A stretch of 21,813 nt of DNA from Saccoglossus kowalevskii (lineage: Eukaryota; Hemichordata; Enteropneusta; Harrimaniidae): positions 159,462 through 181,274 of the forward strand of contig NW_003156743.1 of the NCBI RefSeq assembly GCF_000003605.2, in the 5' to 3' direction. How positions within the stretch are numbered: the stretch's first letter is position 1; every line of letters starts with the position of its first letter. Below, in pieces: positions 9,446 to 18,179 of the stretch. A program made the position numbers and the translations under genes. Under the pieces are notes generated by a model. The model was not told the origin of the DNA. It made no database searches and saw only the letters and a program-made list of their open reading frames with translations.

Positions 9446-10251
9446 TTATCATCTTTTATTCTATGTTTTTGTCATATACTTTAAACCCTTCAAACAGGAG
9501 TGTGCATGGAATCATGGAAGAAAATTGTGTGCATTGCCGTATATAACTGTCATAAAGGTGATTGACAGGTCATACTACTCTGAAAAAAACAATTGGAATC
9601 TACCAGGTGTGCTTGTGATTTACATAACAAAGAATGTTTACAACTCTGGAAGGACAATTGGAATCTGCCTGATGTGATTGTGGTTTACATAAAAAAGGAT
9701 GTTTACGATCTACTGAGTTGCCTACGTGAAACGGATGCTAGCAATACCACATTCTGATTGTCTCATGTGGAAAATCAGGTGGTGTATTTGCATTTGAGCC
9801 ATTACTGGCTATAAATTAGCTAGACCGAGGACATGTGTGGTCTACCATTTCCACCGAGTACCCTGTGTGTTGATGCTGCGATATTGTAACTGTGCAGTTC
9901 GCTCCAGAATAACAGCGTTCCCCTGCAAGTAATACTTCTGCATTTCGTCGTCGTTGTGTTGCAGAAGCCATTGACTGTCATGAATTTTTACATGCTGGAA
10001 CTGTGAGTTATCACCAATGCCGAATGCCCTATTTTAGTGAATTTATTCATTGTATTATTCTGTGCTTTGTTCTTGTAATTATTTTGAGAGGTATTAAAGC
10101 CAGGAGCATTAACGTGATATTTTGGTGTGTGTATTTTATTTCCAGTGCTATTGTCTTGTCTACCCCATTTTAGCAGTGAAATACTCCCTGTCGAGTGGGA
10201 GTTGTGTGGGTGCCCCTCTCAATAACAATAACCAGGCCTTACACTGTGACA
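9446..10251 (+). mobile_element. LTR-like dispersed repeat, copy 2
   Basis: Diverged second copy of the repeat at 3885-4678, same orientation. Shared landmarks include the stretch around GGTGATTGACAGGTCATAC (near 9557), TATAAAT at 9810-9816 and ATTAAA at 10093-10098. It differs by a local tandem duplication (9589-9641 and 9654-9706) and by extra sequence near its 3' end before TGTGACA (10245-10251). The left boundary is where similarity to copy 1 starts and is approximate. Confidence 0.55.
9589..9706 (+). repeat. Two-unit tandem duplication inside LTR-like copy 2
   Basis: Two 53-base units, each starting ACAATTGGAATCT and ending ATGTTTAC, are separated by 12 bases (offset 65). Copy 1 has a single unit here, so the duplication is specific to this copy or its lineage. 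Confidence 0.7.
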
Positions 10252-11244
10252 CTCCCACATTTATGACAATCACTTGAACATGGAACACGATACAGCCATA
10301 AACTGAATTATTCAGTTGTGGGCAGGATTCTGTTGTGTGACTTAACTAAGACATGATCACATAAATATGTATTAGTGCGCATGTGCGTGTTGTAGTAAGT
10401 TGTTTGAGTCCGAGTGGTTTGAAGGTGTACAGTCATAATAAAATCGACCTGCTACAAGCTTTATAGAATCAGTTGTTATTGAAACAAGAATCAATCGATT
10501 AGATTTTTTTGAGAGATTTGGATCTGATTGTCATGGAATTCTATTTTTTAAATGTTATCTTCGTTTAAAGATAACTTAAACAGTGTCATAAATGTTTTAG
10601 AAGAAGGTCTTTACCTTTGAGATATGAACCTTGGATTTCCATTAAAATCATTATGGAACTTTTTTTAATGATTCTTCATGTCCTAAAAATGTATTGATAG
10701 CAATTTTAGTTATCTAGTTATAGACTGATTTTCATGATTTAGGATTGGCTACTTTTGAAATGAAGATCGAGTGATTAGAATTTTGAACGATTATGTATAC
10801 GACTACCCAGTAAAAGACAATAAAAGGATTTAATGTTTCTTCATTATACACTACACGTCAACAGTATTGTCGAGATGCGCACGATTTGGAAAACTGTCAC
10901 TGTTAAAGAACCAATTTCATTATTTTGCACCATTACTCGATCATACAGACACGAAAATCCGATAGTTTTAACACGGTGTTTTTTCACCGTTGTTTTGCTA
11001 TGGCGCGTCATGACGTTAGTATACAATTTGCATAATAGTGTTCCATTGTTTAACGTTGTAATTTTTCCGCCCATTTTATAAATATTCATAATGTGGTGAA
11101 TTTGTAGTCGCCGATCGCGATTCTAGCGCGATTCAGTCAGGGTCAAAGGGCGGGAATTTCATAGCAACTGTCACTCTGTTTTACAAAACTTTGCATTGAT
11201 AGCTCTGTCTATTTTGTGAATATCGCGCAAGTTTTGAATTGAAT
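10252..11244. other. No recognised gene; 5' flank of the Tc1 remnant
   Basis: AT-rich and mostly featureless. A perfect 8-bp stem with a 6-base loop (GTTATCTT / AAGATAAC, 10554-10575) stands alone. The last few hundred bases probably belong to the Tc1 element's 5' part, but I could not locate its terminal inverted repeat. Confidence 0.4.
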
Positions 11245-12237
11245 ATGCCCCAAGCCTTACAGATTTTGGATTTTATGAAGGGTCTGATTTCAGCACAGCA
11301 TACTTCGAGTAGGAATAATTGTACAAAAGCTCGTTCTTTGGGAATTTCTGAGCGTTGTGTTCGTAACAACCTGGCAAAATGAAAATGTATGGACATATGG
11401 CGAATTTTCCAAGATCTGACTGACCATGAGAAATAGTGCGTGAAGATCGGACAATTTTGTGGATCAGTATGCAAGATCGGTTCAAAACAGCACTAAGAAT
11501 ACGTAATGAAATGAAAATAATAGTGTCTCCATTGTGCATGGACGTTTATGTGAAGTAAACATGTACCCGTACGTGGCGGAGAAAAAAACCTCTACTGACA
11601 CACCCGCATAAACAAGCACGAATGGTCTTTGCCCGCATCCTTGTACAGTGGACCAATGAGGGTTAGAGTAGAGTGATGTGGTCGGATGGATTAAGGTTTA
11701 AGATGTTTCGCATCGTTTGCTCGTATATATTCGCCTGTGACAAGATGAATCATAACACGACAACTGTAAAATATGGCGGTGGTAGTGTTATGATATGGGG
11801 ATGTTTCAGCGCCAATGGTGTTTGACATGTGTGTAAATGTGATGAACGTCTCAACTAATTTTGATATCTCAATATAATGGAGAATTACATAATACCGAGT
11901 GTACATGAGACTATGGGAGCAGATTCCCTGTTTCGGCATGACAATGCATCTATTCACCGTGCCAAGCTTGCAATGGAATGGTTTGATATCCCCAAGCCGT
12001 TTGGTCGTATAGAGGCCATCGAATAGTCCTGATTTAAACTCGATAAAAAACATGTAGAACCAAATTGGGACCGCTGTACAGAGGTGTCATATGACAAAGT
12101 TATCCACCGAGCTGTACACTGCAGTAAAAGAAAAGCTTCAAAGTGTACCATTAGCAAAACGCCATGAACGTGTCAGTTCGGTGCCATCAAGGATGCAAGC
12201 TGTTATTCGGAACAACGGTGGAGCTACTCCTTACTGA
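11245..12237 (+). pseudogene. Dead Tc1-family transposase
   Basis: A cut-and-paste transposase remnant whose 993-bp span matches a Tc1 protein of about 330-340 residues. It opens at ATG 11245 with a helix-turn-helix region (KARSLGISERCVRNNLAK). EIVREDRTILWISMQDRFKT follows in another frame. The first catalytic Asp lies in MWSDGLRFKM, where the usual Glu after the Asp is Gly. Next come VKYGGGSVMIWGCFSANGV and the second catalytic Asp in FRHDNASIHRAKLAMEWF. The third-acid block reads SPDLNSIKN instead of the family's SPDLNPIEN, so the catalytic Glu is Lys (codon 12046-12048). The end, IRNNGGATPY then a stop, is the normal Tc1 finish. Multiple stops and frameshifts confirm it is inactive. Confidence 0.88.
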
Positions 12238-12577
12238 GATGTAAAAGGCGAGCGGCATACACGTGTACTCGATTCATTGCCCTCTTACGTTACTTTACAT
12301 GGGAAATCCCATAGATGCACAGGCGTGTGTTGGAAGCAATACTATTTCTCTCGTTTTTGGAGGGTTGTTATTAGATTACTATATTTGTACGGATGCCAAT
12401 TCATCTTACATTACTTGTAAGGATACACAAATGTCACAAAGTCGTCATCATGTCCTGCCATAGAACGTGTTTCGAATGCAATGAAACAAAACCAATATGG
12501 TGGGCACAAAACGAGAAGGTGGAAATTATCTCTACGTGAATATCATTGTAATCAATATTTGCGAGCTCATAGTATCC
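12238..12577. other. 3' flank of the Tc1 remnant
   Basis: Presumably element 3' sequence and host DNA. No terminal inverted repeat could be matched by eye and no gene is seen. Confidence 0.4.
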
Positions 12578-12664
12578 TGGCAACTACAAAATAAAAAAAT
12601 GGGCTGTTGGAAACAAAACCATATATTTATTTGAATATTTTGTACAATTCCGTGACAATAAACA
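12578..12664 (+). repeat. 87-bp repeat, left arm of a perfect inverted pair
   Basis: Starts TGGCAACTAC and ends GACAATAAACA. It is identical over all 87 bases to the reverse complement of 14753-14839; identity stops abruptly at both ends. It lies outside the 3' end of the membrane-protein gene. Confidence 0.95.
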
Positions 12665-13121
12665 GATTTGTTGTCAATTAAATCGAAGTAAAAGCAAGCT
12701 GTAGTGTTCTAACAGTAAAGTCATCTTCAATGCGGTGCAATCTAATCAACGTCTTTAGGAATTTAAATATGTTTACAAGATTATTATAATGAAACATCAA
12801 GTGATATCTACATTGAACACCTATTCAAATACACATTCTCCCATCCGTTCACTGGGAGAACCAAACATTTAGATTAATGTATGGTAAGTTCAAGTTCACA
12901 ATTGACCATATATGCTATAAAAGGATTGGTCAATCAGACTGCTTTCATCGTATTTATGTCTTTTTAGATTATATTTGTGGAGTATTCTTTACATGTAGGT
13001 CCTATAAAATATCAGCATTATCTGTACATTATGATCTCAAAGACGTATGATGTAATCCCATACAGAGTATATATATTTTGAGAAGCCCTCACTGAATAAT
13101 GGGTTAATTTTTAAACTGATA

Positions 13122-13127
13122 TTTATT
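13122..13127 (-). terminator. Candidate poly(A) signal of the membrane-protein gene
   Basis: Minus-strand AATAAA about 160 bases past the stop at 13288-13290. Called on position; the hexamer is frequent in such AT-rich DNA. Confidence 0.35.
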
Positions 13128-13161
13128 ACATTCATTAAATCTAAAGAAAGACAATTTTTGC

Positions 13162-13192
13162 AATAATAATAATAATAATAAATAATAATAAT
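13162..13192 (+). repeat. Imperfect (AAT)n microsatellite
   Basis: About ten AAT units with one interruption (an extra A near 13181). Confidence 0.9.
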
Positions 13193-13287
13193 ATTCGGTA
13201 ATAATACGGTAATCACATTAATACTGCAACGTTTTCCTTAAGGCAGCATGTTATCATATCATCAGACTTTTATGGCGTATCTTAATT

Positions 13288-13517
13288 TCACGTCATGTGC
13301 CATATATGTCCTGGGTTATCGCCCATTTCAATGCTTTCGTTATATTCTTCTATTTCTATTTCTCGTCGTATGTTGTACGTTTTATTACGGGCTGCTCGTT
13401 TTGTGTTAGTCTTGCCGCATTCCGAGCATCGAGAGCGTGAAATGTCGAAGCACAAAAGCAGAATAGCGACACATACTACAAATACAACTAAGAGAAGGCC
13501 ATTGCATAATAGCCATC
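13288..13517 (-). CDS. Terminal exon: membrane span and cytoplasmic tail
   Basis: The acceptor TATTGTCTTCATAG precedes 13517; the exon enters in phase 1 and ends at TGA (13288-13290). It begins WLLCNGLLLVVFVVCVAILL, a clear membrane helix, followed by a short basic Cys-containing stretch (ISRSRCSECGK) and then an acidic end with REIEIEEYNESIEMGDNPG. The basic residues directly after the span fit a cytoplasmic C-terminus. Two tyrosines (KTYNI, EEYNESI) are present, but neither matches the ITIM consensus. Confidence 0.75.
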
Positions 13518-15674
13518 CTATGAAGACAATAGATATATGTATAAGTTATTGTTAGTGTCGATATTATTCAAACAAAGGACAACAATACAATTTATAATAA
13601 AACCTGTATAATATGTCGAAACACATTAACATGTCTCACTCAGTTTAAATTCTTTTTTATTTACCTTTCAAATCGTCACCGTGTTTGTCCATACTAATTG
13701 TCACCGAATTTGTGGTATTGTTCACATTCAGAGTATTATCTATATACAGAAAGATAAAATTAAATATACTGCATACATAAAAAAACGATATAATAAGATA
13801 AATTTGCCGCGGAGGTATTGAAAAATCATTTTTTTTGCTCTTGCCATGGCAACTTCGGCCATGCCTTTTTTTTTAATTATCAATTTACGAACTAGAGTGA
13901 AGGTGTTGCCTGCCAAGTTTGAAAGAAATCGGCCAACACAAAACCATCACAGAGAAATTAATACATGGCGACGACACATACACATACATGTTAGTATAGG
14001 TGGTTTGCAAACAAAATATGGCGTCTCGTCAAATCATTCCACTATCGTTACGGATATTTAATCACTTGATATTTCCTACACGCAATAGAGAAACGTCTAT
14101 ATGGGGATATTCTGATACTATTGGGCATAATCGTCATTATGTCTAATAACAAAACCTCATTATGAAGTTTACTACATACATTTTGTCTGGATTTTTAGAT
14201 ACGGAAATGCAGTAATTTCAGTCGATTTACACACAGAACTCGATACCACCTAATACACCGCGCCAAATATTGTCATACTCCATAAACTAGGTCAGAGTTT
14301 GTTTTATAGTATAGTATAGCTAAATACCTGTCAAATCTTTTCCGTATGTTGTATCTAAGTCATCAGCCTTCTTACTTGTGGTTGTGTGGCCGTAATTCCT
14401 TTCATGGTGTTCGAGACTTACAAGCTCTATGGAATATGAAATTGATTTCTTTTAAAACAAAATGTTATATGTGGCACGTTGTAGCCCTAATTTAAACGCA
14501 GATTAGTGAAAGGTGATCAAATGTGTGTGTTGAGTCGATTATACATCGACTTTACCGGGTCTGCATTGATAACGCTGTGATGTAAATGACCCATAGTGTA
14601 AAGTTACTAATAAATCATTCATAAACACACGTTCCAGGACTATAAATTATATCCAAACCAGACGAGTGTTTATTTTATAAGAAACATGGTATGAGTTGAA
14701 TTATTGATGTTTCATATTTATTTATTTTAAAATACTAAATGGCAAAAATATATGTTTATTGTCACGGAATTGTACAAAATATTCAAATAAATATATGGTT
14801 TTGTTTCCAACAGCCCATTTTTTTATTTTGTAGTTGCCATATGTTGACCTTTCTATTGACACGCTGTCTTCTCCACCTCTAAACCACTTTACCCAATCTC
14901 AACAAAATAATACTTATGGTTAACTTCGGTGAAAAAAAAATACTCCCTAATTCTGAGACAGATTGTAAGGTTCCAACCATGCATTTTTGAGTACTGAAAT
15001 GTGCACATAGACAGACATGTGTAAATCATACAATGAAGCGAGTGTACGTTAGAAAAAACATTTGTGCATCATACAATGAATAGACTGTACATTAGTCAGA
15101 AATGTGTGCATCATACAATGAATAGACTGTACATTAGTCAGAAATGTGTGCATCAGACAATGAATCACTTGTACATTAGACAGACATGTGTGCATCAAAA
15201 AATGAATCAACTGTACATTAAACTAATATGTGTGAATTAGACAATAAATCAACTGTACATTAGACTAATTTGTGTGCATCGCACAATGAATCGACTTTAC
15301 ATCAGACTAATTTGTGTGCATCGCACAATGAATCGACTTTACATCAGACAGACATGTGTGCATTAGACAATGAATCGACTGTATATTAGTCAGACATGTG
15401 TGCATCAGGCAATGACTCGATTGTGTATTAGACAGACATGTGTGCATTAGACAATGAAACGACTGAACATCAGACAATGAAGCATATAGCTTTAAATTAT
15501 TGGCATGCATGCTTAAAATAGTATGCATGTTGTTAATCTTTACAATACATGAATGAATACCTATTTCCCCTGTATTCTTAAAATGTTTATTGTTCGTCAC
15601 ACCAAGAGTAGAATATATAATAACTGCCGCCGATTTCTTTGTTGTGGGTGCCGTTGAAAAATCAGTTGTAATGT
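13288..15674 (-). CDS. 3' end of a type I membrane protein gene (four exons seen)
   Basis: Minus-strand model: exons 15674-15561, 14426-14328, 13739-13665 and 13517-13288. All borders have GT/AG and every join is phase 1, so the frame is open throughout to TGA. The product segment is a Thr/Ser/Asn-rich stalk of about 97 residues, one hydrophobic span, and a tail of about 50 residues. The first three exons are each a multiple of three (114, 99, 75 bases), so any could be skipped without a frameshift. The ectodomain and signal peptide are upstream and were not found before 21813. A cell-surface receptor or adhesion protein is the natural reading; the family is unknown. Its relation to the lectin gene downstream is only shared strand and neighbourhood. 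Confidence 0.65.
13665..13739 (-). CDS. Stalk exon with N-glycosylation sites
   Basis: A 75-base, phase 1-1 exon between TTTCTGTATATAG and AAAG|GTAAAT. It encodes NTLNVNNTTNSVTISMDKHG and a few more residues, with two overlapping N-x-T sequons (NNT, NTT) just outside the membrane span. Its last base completes the Gly codon at the start of the terminal exon. Confidence 0.65.
13740..14327. other. Intron of the membrane-protein gene
   Basis: No domain or structured repeat is recognised. A short plus-strand open frame at 13846-14061 lacks any supporting feature. Confidence 0.5.
14328..14426 (-). CDS. Stalk exon, Thr/Lys/Asp-rich
   Basis: A 99-base, phase 1-1 exon between CATATTCCATAG and GACAG|GTATTT. 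It encodes LVSLEHHERNYGHTTTSKK and then DDLDTTYGKDLT. Composition is hydrophilic and low in complexity, as in a receptor stalk. Confidence 0.6.
14753..14839 (-). repeat. 87-bp repeat, right arm of a perfect inverted pair
   Basis: Reverse complement of 12578-12664 at 87 of 87 positions. It lies in the intron between the exons at 14328-14426 and 15561-15674, with 2,088 bases between the arms. Confidence 0.95.
15010..15480 (+). repeat. 42-bp minisatellite, about 11 units
   Basis: Units of about 42 bases of the form TGTGTGCATCATACAATGAA followed by TAGACTGTACATTAGTCAGA. Anchors such as CAATGAA recur at about 15031, 15074, 15116 and 15158 and onward. Units have diverged unevenly; the neighbours at about 15260-15345 are nearly identical. 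It is intronic to the membrane-protein gene. The period is a multiple of three, and on the minus strand several units read open as 14-residue repeats until a stop near 15307. Confidence 0.93.
15561..15674 (-). CDS. Most upstream stalk exon seen, Thr/Ser-rich
   Basis: A 114-base exon, phase 1-1, between TTTATCAATCAG and GAAATAG|GTATTC. It encodes DITTDFSTAPTTKKSAA and then IIYSTLGVTNN. The stretch is rich in Thr, Ser and Ala, consistent with O-glycosylated stalk. A stronger pyrimidine-rich acceptor lies about 32 bases further upstream, but using it would bring in an in-frame stop, so I kept the nearer one. Confidence 0.55.
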
Positions 15675-18179
15675 CTGATTGATAAACATTTTAAACAGTA
15701 CCAGCTGAAAGATATAAATACACAACCTATGTTTACTATTATGGAGGAGAAGATTTGTACTGAGAATATAGTTATAATGTTTTCAAAATATTGGAGGAAT
15801 TGTATCATACTACTTTGTTATATGTGTCGCATATAACAAAAACGTCAGCCACCTTGAAACAGCTTGTGTAACAGATGCATGTACAAATGTGTTATATGTT
15901 GTTGACGATGTGTAAAGTTTGAACAGTTCAGCGTTGTTAGCAATAGAACTTCAAAAACAGCATTCGTTAAAAAATTGACCCAATCGTGAATTACGGACCG
16001 ACTATGTTTAATGGACATATGTCCATGCAGGACCGAATTCCAGTTCTTGAATGGCAGGAATGCTTGGTTTTGATGTTGATTTGGAACTAAAATGGCCGCG
16101 ATTTGGCCATCTCGAATTTTATCATGAAACAGAACCATATGCCTATGCATGTTATGATATAATATATGAGGTATATGTCAAGTTGGGATCGGTAGAAGCA
16201 TGTCAAAGATATTGTTACAAAATTGCCGCTAGTCATTTTTAATTTGATCTGAAAAATAAAATTATATGCATCACGGTACCATTATATTCAACGTATGTTT
16301 AAAGTTTGAACAGAATCATTCACGACCATAGTTTACTTAAACGTTAGTGGCCGTGAAATGACTACAATATAATTCAGCCATTATGATTCTGATCATTAAA
16401 CAAAAGCGTGTAAAATATAAAGTATAATGTATATGTTACGTTTCAAGGCACGTTGGATATATGGATTCGAAACAGCATTTTTCAAAAAAGTCAAAGATTT
16501 TGATTTAAAAAAATAACGTACATCATGACACCATCGTTTAATCAATGTAACAATGGTAAACCAAATCCATCAGCTCACGACTGACATATGATACAAGAGT
16601 GATGAAAAAGTGTGATTATATTGTATTTTCGGCCACAATATGGATGCCATCCGGACACCTGAATCACATATGGGCGATATGGGCGATAGAATGTCTGGTA
16701 AGTATCAGTGAAGTTTGAAATTAATCGGCACATAAATAACTAATCACATATTTGGAAATTCATTCAAACAGCTGATAAAGGTTCTTCAAAATATAAAACA
16801 AACATACTACATCAATGGCTTGAATATGAACTTCGGTGTAAACACATGTTAAGTAAAATGAGCACATCAAGCTCCACACGTGACAACATAGCATGAATGT
16901 TAAAGCTAGTCGTACTCTAATGGTGCTTTTTTATTGTAACATGTCTAACAACAGTTGATGGTCTTTAAATCAGATTAACCAAAATGAATTCTACAATAAC
17001 TAATTTAGTATTCTGATAGATTTGTTGAAACTATCAGTGATCATCCGCCTAAATGATTTTCTTGAAAAACATTAACTTAGCATCGTGGAACATAGCAATC
17101 TGTTTCAAAGTCAGCATTTCGATATTGCTAGCTATATGAAAAAATGTAGTATTTTTATCTTCTAAATCAATTCTGCTTCATATGTTGTCAACCACATATT
17201 CAAAAATACTAAATATGTGACCTTGTGTGCAGAACGTTTTTTTTACCACTAACATAAAAGCTGTTTTTGAACTTGTTTTTTAAAAAAAGCTTGATGTATA
17301 ATATGTTTAAGTGTAATATGGTATGGTACTATAAAGTTTGGAAAAGTCTAAAATTGTGATAACAAAAATATTATATTTTGCTTTGTCATTGAAAATACGT
17401 ATGGATAGAAATTACAGAGTAAAACATTGTTGAACTATTTTCTGATATGTTGCCAATCTGTCTTGAAATAGTGTACAACTTACGCTCTGAATTTGTTGCT
17501 CACACACAAAAAAAAACAGAACTCAATATTTTTCTTCCCTTCACCTCAAAATTACCAATAGTCACGAGTGCCCATGTAACCACACTATTTAGCCATTAAA
17601 AAAGAAAAAAGAAAACAAAAGTAAAATGTGAATACTGACAAAACATAATTTAATAGACAAAACTTTGACATAGCTGAAGAGTATACATGATTTGTTGCAG
17701 TCATTTTTATAATAAAGTATAATTCTAGCATAATGTTGGAAATCCCGAGTCTAATATAGAATGGTGTCTTGCAGTATTACTTTTTGTTTTGGAATATGCA
17801 TTGTAATTAATCTTCTCATTCAGTGCGAAATCAAAAGATGAAAAGGACCTCATTGCAGTTGGGGTCATAGACAACTTACTGACACTTTCAAAGTTTCATT
17901 AGCATGTCATCTTATCGACACTAAGCATGTAAGAGCAAGCTAGGAACACTATGCACCAGTACATTTTCAGCGAGTATGCTATTTACGAGAAGCGTACAAT
18001 GCTTGTAAGATAGCTTAGCCAGGAAAATCCAAGGCTCTTTAGGTAATTTTTGAATTACACTTCGACCCCTACCCGTCTGATGACAATTTATTCTTTCTGC
18101 TAGAGATTCGCTACTGCTGCGGAGAGACAACACCAGCATGGCCAGATCAATCGATTATAGAATCATAGAATGTGCAGAT
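15675..18179. other. About 2.5 kb without a supported gene
   Basis: AT-rich sequence with only short open frames. The phrase TAAAGTTTGAACAG recurs (near 15913 and 16300), hinting at an old dispersed repeat. A good plus-strand donor (TCTG|GTAAGTATC, near 16693) follows a short ATG frame but no partner exon is found. Confidence 0.35.

Larger units (their letters stand above)
12665..13287. other. 3' flank of the membrane-protein gene
   Basis: AT-rich; contains a candidate poly(A) signal and an AAT microsatellite, listed separately. No coding sequence is seen. Confidence 0.5.

Noticed and set aside
10844-11089. Overlapping plus and minus open frames of about 80 residues before the Tc1 remnant
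   Set aside because: Neither resembles a transposase N-terminus or any family I know; probably chance frames in element flank.
12578-12664. The 87-bp repeat as the right terminal repeat of the Tc1 element
   Set aside because: No matching inverted copy is seen upstream of the transposase at 11245; its only partner is at 14753-14839, past the element.
15706-15765. Small minus-strand exon candidate (33 bases, phase 1-1) upstream of the stalk exon at 15561-15674
   Set aside because: Borders and phase are allowed, but the encoded residues are hydrophobic and unlike the stalk; too short to distinguish from chance.
15845-16242. Open frames on both strands around 15845-16242
   Set aside because: No domain, no splice context, and phrases recur nearby as noncoding DNA, so likely part of an old repeat.
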